Shown here piece after piece: positions 7,875-17,605 of a stretch of DNA of 64,000 bases; position 1 is the stretch's first letter, and every line of letters starts with the position of its first letter. The stretch spans positions 1,860,001 through 1,924,000 of the forward strand of contig NZ_CP113949.1 of NCBI RefSeq assembly GCF_026810445.1, in the 5' to 3' direction. Source of the stretch: Pseudomonas sp. BSw22131 (GTDB lineage Bacteria > Pseudomonadota > Gammaproteobacteria > Pseudomonadales > Pseudomonadaceae). Made by a program: the position numbers and the translations under genes. The notes beneath the pieces were generated by a model. That model had not been told where the DNA came from and ran no database searches. It worked only from the letters and a program-made list of their open reading frames with translations.

Positions 7875-9065
7875 TCAACAAACCGCTGCAATCGCCGCCG
7901 CCAGCGAGTCCAGCCGCGAGGCATCGATACCCGCGACGTTCGCGCGGCCGGCGTTGACCATGTACACGCTGTGTTCGTGGCGCAGACGTGCCACTTGATC
8001 ATTATTCAGGCCCGTGTAGGAAAACATCCCGCGCTGCACACCGATGTGCGCAAAGCGTTCGCCCAGGCCCAGCGGCGTCAATGCCTCCACCAGGCCTTGG
8101 CGCAGTTGCGCGATGCGGCTGCGCATCTCTTCCACCTCGTCGGCCCACAATGACTTGAGCTCGGGATCACCCAGAATTTCGGCCACCACAGCGGCGCCAT
8201 GATCCGGCGGGTTGGACCACAGGTTGCGCGCGGTCGCCGACAATTGGCTGCGCACGTCCGCCAGCTTTTCCGTGTTGTCCGTACACACGATCAGTGCGCC
8301 TGTGCGCTCGCGGTACAAGCCAAAATTCTTCGAGCACGAACTGGTGATCAACAGCTCCGGCAACTCATTGGCAAACAGACGGACAGCCCACGCGTCTTCT
8401 TCGAGCCCGTCGCCAAAACCCTGATAGGCGAAGTCGATGAGCGGCAGCAGGTTGCGTGCCTTGACGATCTTCAGCACTGCGCGCCAGTCGTCCTGGGACA
8501 AATCAAAGCCGGTCGGGTTGTGGCAGCACGCATGCAACAGCACCACGTCGCCTTCGGGAATCTGATTCAGGGTTTCCAGCATCGCGGCGACATTGAGCGT
8601 GTTGTCGCTGCCCACGTACGGGTAATGGCTGACCTTCAAACCCGCTGCGGCGTAGAGGGTCTCGTGAATGGGCCAGGTCGGCTCGCTGAGCCAGATGCCT
8701 TTGCCCGGCAAGCAATTACGGATGAAGTCCGCGCTCAGACGCAAGGCGCCTGTGCCGCCCGGCGTCTGCGTTGCGCCCACGCGTCTGTCGCGGATCAGCG
8801 GGGACTCGGGACCCATTACCAGATCACAGATCAGCGTGCCGAAACGTGGTTCGCCGTGACCACCGATGTAGGTCTTGGTGGGCTGCGAATCCACCAGTCG
8901 CTGCTCGGCCAGCTTGACCGCGCGCGGGATCGTCGTGAGGCCCTGTGCGTCCTTGTAAACGCCGACGCCCAGATCGAACTTGTTCGGGTTCGGGTCTTTG
9001 GCGTACGCCTGGATCAACCCTAGAATCGGATCATCGGGTACACGCACAATCTGTGAGAAATGCAT
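7875..9065 (-). CDS. phhC: Aromatic amino acid aminotransferase PhhC
   Basis: 396 residues, class I/II aminotransferase fold. SSCSKNFGLYRERTG carries the PLP-binding lysine (K246), and the substrate carboxylate-binding arginine region lies near the C-terminus. In the phh pathway it transaminates tyrosine to 4-hydroxyphenylpyruvate with 2-oxoglutarate. Its ATG overlaps the stop of phhB by one base (TAATG), indicating translational coupling in a phhA-phhB-phhC operon. A TyrB/AspC-like activity is the alternative, but the operon settles the role. Confidence 0.95.
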   Translation of the reverse strand: MHFSQIVRVPDDPILGLIQAYAKDPNPNKFDLGVGVYKDAQGLTTIPRAVKLAEQRLVDSQPTKTYIGGHGEPRFGTLICDLVMGPESPLIRDRRVGATQTPGGTGALRLSADFIRNCLPGKGIWLSEPTWPIHETLYAAAGLKVSHYPYVGSDNTLNVAAMLETLNQIPEGDVVLLHACCHNPTGFDLSQDDWRAVLKIVKARNLLPLIDFAYQGFGDGLEEDAWAVRLFANELPELLITSSCSKNFGLYRERTGALIVCTDNTEKLADVRSQLSATARNLWSNPPDHGAAVVAEILGDPELKSLWADEVEEMRSRIAQLRQGLVEALTPLGLGERFAHIGVQRGMFSYTGLNNDQVARLRHEHSVYMVNAGRANVAGIDASRLDSLAAAIAAVC

Positions 9066-9421
9066 TACTTGCGGCCCTCGGCGCCAGTGGCCACCTCGTC
9101 GGTCCGGGCGGCCATGATGAAATCGTTACGGTGCAGCCCTTTGATCGAGTGGCTCCACCAGGTGACGGTCACTTTGCCCCATTCGGTCAGCAGGCCGGGG
9201 TGATGACCTTCAGCTTCGGCAATTTCGCCGACCGCGTTGGTAAACGCCAGCGCAAATTTGAAATTCTTGAAGGCGAAGACTTTTTCCAGCTGCATCACGC
9301 TGTCGCGTACTTCTATGCTCCAGTCGGGAATCTGCTTGAGCAGCGCCGGCAGTTCGGCTTCGTTCACTTGCGGTGCGTCGGCTTTGCAGGCCTCGCAATG
9401 GGCTTGGTTAAGAGAGGTCAT
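9065..9421 (-). CDS. phhB: Pterin-4a-carbinolamine dehydratase PhhB
   Basis: 118 residues, the usual size for the family. The motif [11 protein letters not shown] holds two of the active-site histidines (73-74), and a third lies in [10 protein letters not shown]. It regenerates the tetrahydropterin cofactor used by PhhA by dehydrating 4a-hydroxytetrahydrobiopterin. It lies 15 bases after phhA and overlaps phhC by one base. Confidence 0.97.
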   Translation of the reverse strand: MTSLNQAHCEACKADAPQVNEAELPALLKQIPDWSIEVRDSVMQLEKVFAFKNFKFALAFTNAVGEIAEAEGHHPGLLTEWGKVTVTWWSHSIKGLHRNDFIMAARTDEVATGAEGRK

Positions 9422-9436
9422 AACGTGGGTTCCTGA

Positions 9437-10243
9437 TCAGGCCGCTTCGGGTTTAGGCGACTGCGGTTTAGGTGCAAAACGGGGCGCATGCAAACCAAGC
9501 GCCGTGGCTTGGGTGACCATGCCCATGATGTCTTCCTGTGCCAGGTCAAACAGACGCTTGAGGTCCGGCAACACGAAATAGACCGGCTGCAGAATGTCGA
9601 TGCGGTAAGGCGTACGCATGGCTTCGACGGGATCGAACGTTTGATGCTCCGGCGTTTGCGACAGGCTGTACAGCGTTTCCTTGGGCGAGGACAAAATGCC
9701 CCCGCCGTAAATCTTCATGCCCTGTTCGGTATTCACCAGGCCGAACTCAATGGTCATCCAGTAAAGCCGAGCCAGATACACCCGTTGCTCCTTGCTGGCC
9801 GCCAGACCCAGCTTGCCATAGGTATGGGTAAATTCTGCAAACCAGGGGTTGGTCAGCAGCGGGCAATGGCCGAAGACTTCATGGAAAATGTCTGGCTCTT
9901 GCAGGTAGTCCAGTTCCTCGCGGCTGCGAATGAAGGTCGCCACCGGAAACTGTTTGTTTGCCAGCAGTTCAAAAAACGTTTGAAAGGGGATTAATGCAGG
10001 CACGCGGGCGACTTGCCAGCCGGTGGCGGCGTCCAGCACGCGGTTGATTTCGCCCAGTTGCGGAATGCGATCATGGGGCAAGCCGAGCTGCTCGACGCCA
10101 TCCAGATATTCCTGGCAGGCGCGGCCTTCGATCACCCTCAACTGCCGGGTGATCAAGGTGTTCCACACCTCATGTTCGGCATCGGGGTAAGCAATAAACC
10201 CCTTTGAGTCGGGCTCCCGCGCCACGTATGGGCTGTGCTTCAT
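9437..10243 (-). CDS. phhA: Phenylalanine 4-hydroxylase PhhA
   Basis: 268 residues from ATG at 10243, chosen for its aggaga Shine-Dalgarno; the 30-codon upstream extension is unlike the family. The iron ligands are visible as HEVFGH (H121, H126) and the glutamate of YWMTIEFGLV (E166). The enzyme converts phenylalanine to tyrosine using O2 and tetrahydropterin, the first step of phenylalanine catabolism. It is monofunctional and lacks the regulatory ACT domain of animal enzymes. First gene of the operon, transcribed away from phhR across a region with a PhhR-box-like palindrome. Confidence 0.97.
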   Translation of the reverse strand: MKHSPYVAREPDSKGFIAYPDAEHEVWNTLITRQLRVIEGRACQEYLDGVEQLGLPHDRIPQLGEINRVLDAATGWQVARVPALIPFQTFFELLANKQFPVATFIRSREELDYLQEPDIFHEVFGHCPLLTNPWFAEFTHTYGKLGLAASKEQRVYLARLYWMTIEFGLVNTEQGMKIYGGGILSSPKETLYSLSQTPEHQTFDPVEAMRTPYRIDILQPVYFVLPDLKRLFDLAQEDIMGMVTQATALGLHAPRFAPKPQSPKPEAA

Positions 10244-10418
10244 GCTGCTCTCCTGAAGTGGGTTCTTCTCTTGTATAGAGCTGTGGAGCGTGCTGTTTCG
10301 GGAAACGCCCGGCGCAGCGAACCAGCGCTGCATGGGGCTATGACAACGGGCTATGAATAGCTCAGATCGACACTCAAAAACCGACAGATAAATTGCGCAC
10401 TCTCCGTATGGGGCCTTA

Positions 10419-10442
10419 TTTCGTAAAGATTTCTTTACGAAA
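10419..10442. promoter_or_regulatory. PhhR (TyrR-type) operator between phhA and phhR
   Basis: TTTCGTAAAG and CTTTACGAAA form a perfect ten-base inverted repeat around four bases. The core GTAAA-N6-TTTAC matches the TyrR/PhhR box pattern (TGTAAA-N6-TTTACA) apart from the outermost base of each arm. It lies about 175 bases upstream of phhA and 125 bases upstream of phhR, fitting activation of the operon by PhhR. Confidence 0.8.
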
Positions 10443-10565
10443 AGCGCTCATGTCGACCACAGGCCTTCAGGCAGGCAGCTTTTTTGTCTTGCGCTGTAAC
10501 GTATTCTTGACGATAAACTTCGTTGATCCCCAAAAAAGCCAGTTGGTTTGAAGGTTGGTGTTTGC

Positions 10566-12116
10566 ATGCGAATCAAAGTCCACTGCCAAAACCGCATTGG
10601 CATCTTGCGCGACATCCTGGAGTTGCTGGTTTCGTATGGCGTGAACGTGTCTGGCGGCGAGGTCGGAGGCGAGCACGGCGATGCGATTTACCTGCGCTGC
10701 CCCAACCTGATCAACCTGCAATTCCAGGCGCTGGGGCCGAAGTTTGAGCTCATCCCCGGCGTATTCGGCGTCAAGCGTGTGGGATTGATGCCCAGCGAGC
10801 GCAGGCATATGGAGTTGAATGCGCTGCTTGGTGCGCTTGAATTCCCGGTGCTGTCCATCGACATGGCTGGATCCATCGTCGCCGCCAATCGCGCTGCGGC
10901 GCAGTTGCTCGGCGTGCGTGTGGATGAAGTGCCGGGCATTGCGCTGTCACGCTACGCGGAAGATTTCGATCTGCCGCAACTGGTGCGGGCCAACAAGTCG
11001 CGAATCAATGGGATGCGGGTCAAGGTGAAGGGCGATGTGTTCCTTGCCGACATCGCACCCCTTCAATCCGAGCACGATGACAGCGAAGCCATGGCGGGTG
11101 CGGTGCTCACTCTGCACCGCGCAGACCGCGTCGGTGAGCAGATCTACAACGTGCGCAAGCAGGAGCTTCGCGGTTTCGACAGCATCTTCCAAAGCTCCAG
11201 GGTGATGGCGGCCGTCGTGCGCGAAGCCCGCCGCATGGCGCCACTGGATGCGCCGTTGCTGATCGAAGGCGAAACCGGCACGGGGAAGGAGCTGCTGGCA
11301 CGCGCCTGCCACCTGGCCAGTCCTCGCGGGCAGTCGCCGATGATGGCGCTCAACTGTGCCGGGCTTTCGGAATCCATGGCTGAGACGGAGCTGTTCGGTT
11401 ACGGCCCCGGCGCATTCGAAGGGGCGCGGGCCGAGGGCAAGCTGGGGCTTTTGGAGCTGACAGTTGGCGGGACGCTGTTCATCGACGGCGTCGAGGACAT
11501 GAGTACGCGCTTGCAAGGCAGGCTGCTGCGTTTTTTGCAGGAGGGATGCTTTCGGCGAGTGGGCAGCGACGAAGAAGTCTCACTCGATGTGCGGGTGATT
11601 TGCGCCACGCAGGTCGATCTGTCGGAGTTATGCGCGTGCGGGGTATTTCGTCAGGACCTGTATCACCGGCTCAACGTGTTGTCGTTGCATATACCGCCGT
11701 TGCGTGAATGCCTCGACGGCCTTGCGCCGCTGGTGGATCAATTCATTGACCAGGCCAGTCGCCAGATTGGTTGCCCGCTGCCGAAAATCGCCGCCGCTGC
11801 ACTGGACCGTCTGCGCCACTACCATTGGCCAGGCAATGTCAGGCAGCTGGAGAATGTTCTGTTTCAGGCGGTTTCGTTATGCGAAAGCAGTGTCATTGGC
11901 GCGCAACACATTCGTTTTCCTGACGCTGCGGAGCGTCAACCATTGGGGGGCTTTTCGCTGGATGGCAGCCTGGAAGACATTGTCGGGCGATTTGAAAAAG
12001 CGGTGCTTGAGCAACTCCATTCAGAGCACCCGAGCAGCCGCTTGCTGGGCAAAAGATTAGGGGTTTCCCATACTACGATCGCCAATAAGTTGCGCCAATA
12101 TGATGTGGGTAAATAA
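10566..12116 (+). CDS. phhR: Sigma-54-dependent activator PhhR (TyrR family)
   Basis: 516 residues from ATG at 10566, where the protein starts MRIKVHCQNRIGILRDILEL as TyrR does: an ACT domain (about 1-75), then PAS (about 80-190), a central AAA+ domain with Walker A GETGTGKE (about residue 240) and a C-terminal TyrR-type helix-turn-helix (RLLGKRLGVSHTTIANKLRQ). The sigma-54 contact loop that normally reads GAFTGA is here GAFEGA, as in TyrR-like proteins that act on sigma-70 promoters. It activates phhABC in response to phenylalanine or tyrosine. Confidence 0.95.
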   Translation: MRIKVHCQNRIGILRDILELLVSYGVNVSGGEVGGEHGDAIYLRCPNLINLQFQALGPKFELIPGVFGVKRVGLMPSERRHMELNALLGALEFPVLSIDMAGSIVAANRAAAQLLGVRVDEVPGIALSRYAEDFDLPQLVRANKSRINGMRVKVKGDVFLADIAPLQSEHDDSEAMAGAVLTLHRADRVGEQIYNVRKQELRGFDSIFQSSRVMAAVVREARRMAPLDAPLLIEGETGTGKELLARACHLASPRGQSPMMALNCAGLSESMAETELFGYGPGAFEGARAEGKLGLLELTVGGTLFIDGVEDMSTRLQGRLLRFLQEGCFRRVGSDEEVSLDVRVICATQVDLSELCACGVFRQDLYHRLNVLSLHIPPLRECLDGLAPLVDQFIDQASRQIGCPLPKIAAAALDRLRHYHWPGNVRQLENVLFQAVSLCESSVIGAQHIRFPDAAERQPLGGFSLDGSLEDIVGRFEKAVLEQLHSEHPSSRLLGKRLGVSHTTIANKLRQYDVGK

Positions 12117-12222
12117 GAATCGGCGCTTATATATAAATGGCAGTTTCCAATTTAAATCAGTTCACAGGTTATCACTGAGCCGTTGACTCATGCAGTGCAA
12201 TGTCTGTGACTGACACCGGTCA

Positions 12223-12504
12223 TCAGCCGTTGCTGCAGCCGTTGCCCATGACTTGATATTCCATGACGTGGCGCTGGCCTTCGGAGTCTTCGTAGGTCAT
12301 GTGCTGCGGCACGACGCGGCAGACGTTGGGGACCTGATCGGTGGAGATGACTTTGGCGATGTCCAGGTGCGTCGCATAAGTGTATTGCTCAACGGCGGGC
12401 GCTCGGTGCTGCGACTGCTGCGCGGCGATTTTCGCGTTTGATTCTTCCGCCATCGCCAGCGTACTGAAACCACAAAGAGCCATGACTACCAGTGCAGCTT
12501 TCAT
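12223..12504 (-). CDS. Periplasmic DUF2790 protein
   Basis: 93 residues with a signal peptide (MKAALVVMALCGFSTLAMA) and a short DUF2790 domain: THLDIAKVISTDQVPNVC and MTYEDSEGQRHVMEYQVMG, ending in a second cysteine that could pair with the first. Several paralogues occur per Pseudomonas genome; some respond to copper or stress, but none has a known function. It is monocistronic and convergent with phhR. Confidence 0.85.
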   Translation of the reverse strand: MKAALVVMALCGFSTLAMAEESNAKIAAQQSQHRAPAVEQYTYATHLDIAKVISTDQVPNVCRVVPQHMTYEDSEGQRHVMEYQVMGNGCSNG

Positions 12505-12953
12505 TACAGGTTATCTCCAGATTCATAATCGATGACTGCGTCGCAGAAAATCTGCTCGGCAGGATGCGCAACCGGCTTTCAGCAGGCTGTGTGGAACGTG
12601 GTTCGTAGCAGTTAAGTTGTTTGATCGACAGACCTGTGTGGGGGCTGTTAGTTATCGATCGTTTGCCGTGTTGGCGAGAGCGATTCTAGGCTTATTGCCT
12701 GAATTCATATACAAACCGTTCTGATAAAGACTATTGAGCAAATCCGCAACAATCGTTAACGCCGAAGATTTTGCAGTCGGGAATCTAACGCTTTGGTCGT
12801 AGTCCCACTCTTTATCAGTGCTCTGGCTGGAGGGTTCAAGCGCCGCCGGGGCCTGGGCTTGCGAACGGTAAGACCATCGTCGAATGGCCTTTGTAGCCTG
12901 TGCCGGATACAACAGGGTCATAAAACAACAACATATCCACCGAGGTAAGAAAG
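12505..12953. other. Region upstream of acsA, no supported gene
   Basis: Divergent promoter region of the DUF2790 gene and acsA. A reading frame on the minus strand (12652-12921) has poor codon usage and no good ribosome binding site, so I do not call it. The plus-strand end carries a CA-rich Crc/Hfq motif. Confidence 0.5.
12922..12933 (+). promoter_or_regulatory. CA motif for Crc/Hfq in the acsA leader
   Basis: AAAACAACAACA, 20 bases before the acsA ATG, fits the AANAANAA motif bound by Hfq with Crc during carbon catabolite repression in Pseudomonas. acsA is a plausible target because acetate use is repressed by better carbon sources. Based on motif only. Confidence 0.55.
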
Positions 12954-14909
12954 ATGAGTGCGGCTTCCCTTTACCCCGTCCGCCCCGAAGTGGCAGCGAA
13001 CACGCTCACTGACGAAGCGACCTACAAGGCCATGTACCAGCAGTCGGTGGTCAATCCCGATGGTTTCTGGCGTGAGCAGGCCAAGCGTCTGGATTGGATC
13101 AAGCCTTTCACCACCGTCAAACAGACCTCATTCGACGATCACCGCGTTGACATCAAGTGGTTCGCCGATGGCACGTTGAACGTGTCTTATAACTGCCTCG
13201 ACCGTCATCTGGCCGAGCGCGGAGACCAGATCGCAATCATCTGGGAAGGCGACGATCCTTCCGAGAGCCGCAACATTACCTACCGCGAACTGCATGAAGA
13301 AGTCTGCAAGTTCGCCAATGCCTTGCGCGGTCAGGATGTGCACCGCGGCGACGTTGTAACCCTCTATATGCCGATGATTCCTGAAGCCGTGGTTGCCATG
13401 TTGGCCTGCGCGCGAATTGGTGCGATTCACTCGGTGGTCTTCGGTGGTTTCTCACCAGAAGCCCTTGCGGGCCGGATCATTGACTGCAAATCCAAGGTCG
13501 TGATTACCGCTGATGAAGGCTTGCGTGGCGGCAAGAAAACCGCGATGAAAGCCAACGTCGACCGCGCATTGACCAACCCTGAAACCGCCAGCGTGCAGAA
13601 GGTGATTGTCTGCAAGCGCACGGGTGGCGACATCGAGTGGAACCGCCATCGCGACATTTGGTATCACTCGTTGCTGGAAGTGGCGTCGAGCACCTGCGCA
13701 CCGAAAGAGATGGGCGCTGAAGAGTCGCTGTTCATTCTTTACACCTCAGGCTCCACCGGCAAACCCAAAGGCGTACTGCACACCACCGCTGGCTACCTGT
13801 TGTACGCCGCGCTGACCCACGAGCGCGTGTTCGACTACAAGCCGGGCGAAGTTTACTGGTGCACGGCTGACGTGGGCTGGGTCACCGGTCACAGCTACAT
13901 CGTCTACGGCCCGCTGGCCAATGGCGCGACCACGCTGCTGTTTGAAGGCATCCCGAACTATCCGGACATCACCCGTCTTTCCAAGATCGTCGACAAGCAC
14001 AACGTCAATATCCTCTACACCGCACCGACCGCTATCCGCGCAATGATGGCCGAAGGCACCAAATCGGTCGAAGGCGCAGATGGTTCAAGCCTGCGTCTGC
14101 TGGGTTCGGTGGGTGAGCCGATCAACCCGGAAGCCTGGAACTGGTACTACAACACCATCGGCAAGAAGAACTGCCCGATTGTCGATACGTGGTGGCAGAC
14201 CGAAACCGGCGGCATCCTGATCAGCCCGCTGCCCGGCGCAACGGCCCTGAAGCCTGGTTCTGCAACGCGTCCGTTCTTCGGCGTGATTCCGGCGCTGGTG
14301 GATAATCTGGGCAACCTGATCGAAGGCGCAGCCGAAGGCAATCTGGTGATCCTCGACTCCTGGCCAGGTCAGTCGCGCACGCTGTATGGCGATCACGATC
14401 GCTTCGTCGATACCTATTTCAAGACCTTCCGTGGCATGTATTTCACCGGTGATGGCGCGCGTCGTGACGAGGATGGCTACTTCTGGATCACCGGCCGTGT
14501 GGACGATGTGCTGAATGTGTCCGGGCATCGCATGGGCACGGCGGAAATCGAGAGCGCGATGGTTGCGCACCCGAAAGTCGCCGAAGCAGCTGTTGTGGGC
14601 GTGCCGCATGACCTGAAAGGGCAGGGCATTTACGTGTACGTCACGCTCAACGGCGGCGAAGTGCCGGACGAAGCGTTGCGCATCGAGCTGCGTAACTGGG
14701 TGCGCAAGGAGATTGGCCCGATTGCCTCGCCAGACTTTATTCAGTGGGCGCCGGGCCTGCCGAAAACCCGCTCGGGCAAGATCATGCGCCGCATCCTGCG
14801 CAAGATCGCGACCGGCGAGTATGACGCGCTGGGTGACATCTCCACCCTGGCCGATCCAGGCGTGGTTGCGCATCTGATCGAAACCCACAAGACCATGAAC
14901 GTCGCCTGA
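12954..14909 (+). CDS. acsA: Acetyl-CoA synthetase AcsA
   Basis: 651 residues, full length for the family. The adenylate-forming signature [11 protein letters not shown] and the C-terminal [11 protein letters not shown], whose lysine (about 609) is the acetylation-controlled catalytic residue, are intact. It converts acetate, ATP and CoA to acetyl-CoA in the cytoplasm. It has a gaggta Shine-Dalgarno, a CA motif upstream and a terminator downstream, so it is probably monocistronic. Pseudomonas genomes often carry two Acs paralogues; which one this is cannot be told. Confidence 0.96.
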   Translation: MSAASLYPVRPEVAANTLTDEATYKAMYQQSVVNPDGFWREQAKRLDWIKPFTTVKQTSFDDHRVDIKWFADGTLNVSYNCLDRHLAERGDQIAIIWEGDDPSESRNITYRELHEEVCKFANALRGQDVHRGDVVTLYMPMIPEAVVAMLACARIGAIHSVVFGGFSPEALAGRIIDCKSKVVITADEGLRGGKKTAMKANVDRALTNPETASVQKVIVCKRTGGDIEWNRHRDIWYHSLLEVASSTCAPKEMGAEESLFILYTSGSTGKPKGVLHTTAGYLLYAALTHERVFDYKPGEVYWCTADVGWVTGHSYIVYGPLANGATTLLFEGIPNYPDITRLSKIVDKHNVNILYTAPTAIRAMMAEGTKSVEGADGSSLRLLGSVGEPINPEAWNWYYNTIGKKNCPIVDTWWQTETGGILISPLPGATALKPGSATRPFFGVIPALVDNLGNLIEGAAEGNLVILDSWPGQSRTLYGDHDRFVDTYFKTFRGMYFTGDGARRDEDGYFWITGRVDDVLNVSGHRMGTAEIESAMVAHPKVAEAAVVGVPHDLKGQGIYVYVTLNGGEVPDEALRIELRNWVRKEIGPIASPDFIQWAPGLPKTRSGKIMRRILRKIATGEYDALGDISTLADPGVVAHLIETHKTMNVA

Positions 14910-14931
14910 TCCGCTAAGTAACAGACGCATA

Positions 14932-14968
14932 AACGCCCCGCCCGGTGAACGCCTGGCGGAGCGTTTTT
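14932..14968 (+). terminator. Terminator of acsA
   Basis: AACGCCCCGCC pairs with GGCGGAGCGTT (one C-A mismatch), followed by TTTT. Confidence 0.8.
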
Positions 14969-15117
14969 GTTTCAAGTTCGACATCGAAAGAAGTGTCCTA
15001 CCAGTTTTTCCTAAATGCCGGACATCCTTTGAGTGCTGCAGCTTGCTTCGGCTTTGATTCGATTTCCCCATCATTGCGGCCCTGATTCTCATCTATGGCC
15101 CGCAGTGATTAACGCAT

Positions 15118-15492
15118 ATGAATAACCTCAAGCTGATGCCCGTCCTGACAGTGATGGGCGTCCTCATGCTCATGCCTCATACCGCTCAAGCCCAGTGCAT
15201 CATTTTCTGTGGTTTCAATACTGAGGAGCCGCTCGAATCGACGCAAGTCACTGGCCTGTACCTCTGGGTCACCTCGGCCACCACTGTCGGAACCTCTCAA
15301 GGCTCAACGGAAAGCACCAAAAAAACTTTCACCGCGAGAGAAAAGGAATCTGCCCGTTACTACATTGCCAGCGACGGTGCCATCGAGGACGTGCACTTCA
15401 CTTCAGCCATGAGTCGGCTCAATGAGGAGGCACCCAACACCGGGTTGAGCAAAGTGGACGTAGCCATGTTGATCAGCCGCCAAAGTGACTAG
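15118..15492 (+). CDS. Secreted DUF2388-like small protein
   Basis: 124 residues: signal peptide MNNLKLMPVLTVMGVLMLMP to HTAQA, then a threonine/serine-rich segment (TSATTVGTSQGSTESTKKTF) and a C-terminal part with ARYYIASDGAIEDVHFTSA, which matches the conserved end of the DUF2388 family (ASDGA). Function unknown; these proteins are exported and often occur in paralogous groups in Pseudomonas. Monocistronic between acsA and the aot operon. Confidence 0.65.
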   Translation: MNNLKLMPVLTVMGVLMLMPHTAQAQCIIFCGFNTEEPLESTQVTGLYLWVTSATTVGTSQGSTESTKKTFTAREKESARYYIASDGAIEDVHFTSAMSRLNEEAPNTGLSKVDVAMLISRQSD

Positions 15493-16052
15493 CGCGGAGC
15501 TTCAAACCCTGTAGGAGCGAACTTGTTCGCGAGAGCGCCGTATCAGATACATCGCACAAACCCCTCCCTCCCACCATGCCGGCATGCGATCCGAAGCGTA
15601 CCGAACGAGATATATATCGACTTGTTACCGCACACCCACCCACGGGTAACTGTCCGCGCTGACATGGGGCAAACCACCTCATTCAGGTCACCACTCGGCG
15701 CATTTTCTCTGATTCAGCAAAGCTAAAAACACGCTGCTCTTGCCGGATTAGAAGGCTTTGCCAATAATGGGCGCGCTATTTGCTTCGTAGATGGGTTTAA
15801 CTTCAAATCCCGCTCCATGAAATGTACGGGCTGTCAATTAGGCTGAATGGCTTTCTCGGTGCTTCTGTAACTAGTTGTCGCATTGAAGAAATATCGACTT
15901 AAGGCCTGCCGCTAAAATGCCGTTCACTCGCCGAAGGGCATATTGGGCAAAGCTCGATAGCACCTCGCGTCGCATCACTGATCTTTCCTTCTGCATATTG
16001 AGCGTCTCGCTCACTTTGCCATTTGTCGCGCTCTACCGATGGAGTCTCACCC
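15493..16052. other. Intergenic region before aotJ
   Basis: Contains a single REP-like half (tgtaggagcgaacttgttcg, from 15511), then about 500 bases without a supported gene. An ArgR half-site lies at 15876-15896. Overlapping reading frames on both strands are not supported by ribosome binding sites or codon usage. Confidence 0.55.
15876..15896 (+). promoter_or_regulatory. ArgR half-site upstream of aotJ
   Basis: TGTCGC-attgaaga-AA-tatcg fits the Pseudomonas ArgR half-site TGTCGC-N8-AA-N5 exactly, 157 bases before the aotJ start. A second adjacent half-site is degenerate. Confidence 0.6.
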
Positions 16053-16829
16053 ATGAAAAAGCTCATGCTTCTTGGCGCACTGGCGCTGTCCGTTTTGGCG
16101 CACCCGGTATTTGCTGATGAAAAGCCGCTCAAAATCGGCATCGAAGCAGCGTACCCTCCGTTTGCCTCGAAGGCGCCGGATGGCAGCATCGTCGGCTTTG
16201 ACTACGACATCGGCAACGCGCTGTGCGAAGAGATGAAAGTCAAATGCACCTGGGTCGAGCAAGAGTTCGACGGCCTTATCCCGGCCCTTAAAGTGCGCAA
16301 GATCGACGCGATCCTGTCGTCGATGTCCATTACCGAAGACCGCAAGAAATCAGTCGACTTCAGCAACCGTTACTACCTCACTCCAGCGCGTCTGGTGATG
16401 AAGCAGGGCTTCGTTGTCAGCGAAGGCATGGCAGAACTCAAAGGCAAGAACATCGGCGTGCAGCGCGGTTCGATCCACGAACGTTTCGCCAAGGAAGTCC
16501 TCGCTCCGCTGGGCGCAGAAATCAAGCCTTACAGCTCGCAGAATGAAATCTACCTGGACATCGCTGCGGGTCGTCTTGATGGCACCCTGGCCGACGCTAC
16601 CCTGCTGCAGGACGGTTTCCTCAACACTGATTCGGGCAAGGGCTACGCTTTCACAGGTCCTGCGTTTACCGACGTCAAATACTTCGGTGACGGTGTAGGC
16701 ATCGCAGTGCGCAAAGGCGACAAAGCCAATCTGGATCGGATCAACGCGGCCATTGCTGCCATCCGCGCAAATGGCAAGTACAAGGCCATCCAGGACAAAT
16801 ACTTCAACTTCGACATCTACGGCCAGTAA
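16053..16829 (+). CDS. aotJ: Arginine/ornithine ABC transporter, periplasmic binding protein AotJ
   Basis: 258 residues from ATG at 16053 (ggagtc Shine-Dalgarno), with a signal peptide ending at VFADEKPLK. The family-3 solute-binding signature is seen in [20 protein letters not shown], with [20 protein letters not shown] following. It captures arginine, lysine or ornithine in the periplasm and delivers it to AotQM. A strong stem with a T-rich tail after the gene probably lowers expression of the downstream membrane components relative to this abundant protein. Confidence 0.95.
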   Translation: MKKLMLLGALALSVLAHPVFADEKPLKIGIEAAYPPFASKAPDGSIVGFDYDIGNALCEEMKVKCTWVEQEFDGLIPALKVRKIDAILSSMSITEDRKKSVDFSNRYYLTPARLVMKQGFVVSEGMAELKGKNIGVQRGSIHERFAKEVLAPLGAEIKPYSSQNEIYLDIAAGRLDGTLADATLLQDGFLNTDSGKGYAFTGPAFTDVKYFGDGVGIAVRKGDKANLDRINAAIAAIRANGKYKAIQDKYFNFDIYGQ

Positions 16830-16842
16830 GTCCTGCCCGGTC

Positions 16843-16897
16843 AATGGCGCAAACAGCCAGGTTTGAAACCGACTGATTGCGCCATTTTCTTTTTTAC
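16843..16897 (+). terminator. Stem-loop between aotJ and aotQ, partial terminator
   Basis: AATGGCGCAA (16843-16852) and TTGCGCCATT (16877-16886) pair perfectly and are followed by ttctttttt. Within an ABC transporter operon this fits attenuation after the binding-protein gene. Confidence 0.75.
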
Positions 16898-16915
16898 GCC
16901 AGAGGGCCAAACAAC

Positions 16916-17605
16916 ATGTTGAAAGGCTACGGGGCCGTCATCCTCGACGGTGCATGGCTGACCCTACAGCTCGCCTTGTCGTCCATGGCGCTGGCCATCG
17001 TCCTCGGCTTGATCGGTGTGTCGTTGCGGCTGTCGCCGGTGCGCTGGCTGGCGTGGCTGGGCGACCTCTATTCAACCGTCATTCGCGGCATTCCCGATCT
17101 GGTGCTGATCCTGCTGATTTTCTACGGCGGCCAGGACCTGCTCAACCGCGTTGCGCCGTTGCTCGGTTATGACGATTACATTGACCTGAATCCTCTGGCG
17201 GCGGGTGTCTGCACGCTGGGTTTCATCTTTGGTGCTTACCTCTCCGAAACCTTTCGCGGCGCCTTCATGGCGATCCCCAAGGGCCAGGCCGAAGCCGGTA
17301 TGGCGTATGGCATGAGCAGCGGTCGGGTGTTTTTCCGCATCCTCGTCCCGCAAATGATTCGTCTGGCGATCCCCGGTTTCACCAATAACTGGCTGGTATT
17401 GACCAAAGCCACCGCGCTGATTTCCGTGGTCGGTCTGCAAGACATGATGTTCAAGGCCAAGCAGGCGGCAGACGCCACCCGCGAACCCTTCACCTTTTTC
17501 CTCGCAGTGGCGGCGATGTACCTGGTCATCACCAGCGTTTCATTACTGGCGCTGCGTTTCCTCGAAAAACGCTACTCGGTAGGCGTCAGGGCGGCAGACC
17601 TATGA
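16916..17605 (+). CDS. aotQ: Arginine/ornithine ABC transporter permease AotQ
   Basis: 229 residues from ATG at 16916 (agaggg upstream). HisQ/HisM-type inner membrane permease with about five helices and the EAA loop (EAGMAYGMSSGRVFFRILVP) that contacts the ATPase AotP. Overlaps aotM by four bases (ATGA). Confidence 0.95.
   Translation: MLKGYGAVILDGAWLTLQLALSSMALAIVLGLIGVSLRLSPVRWLAWLGDLYSTVIRGIPDLVLILLIFYGGQDLLNRVAPLLGYDDYIDLNPLAAGVCTLGFIFGAYLSETFRGAFMAIPKGQAEAGMAYGMSSGRVFFRILVPQMIRLAIPGFTNNWLVLTKATALISVVGLQDMMFKAKQAADATREPFTFFLAVAAMYLVITSVSLLALRFLEKRYSVGVRAADL

Noticed and set aside
12652..12921. 89-codon frame upstream of acsA
   Set aside because: Poor codon usage for this genome, weak ribosome binding site, and it overlaps the acsA promoter region.
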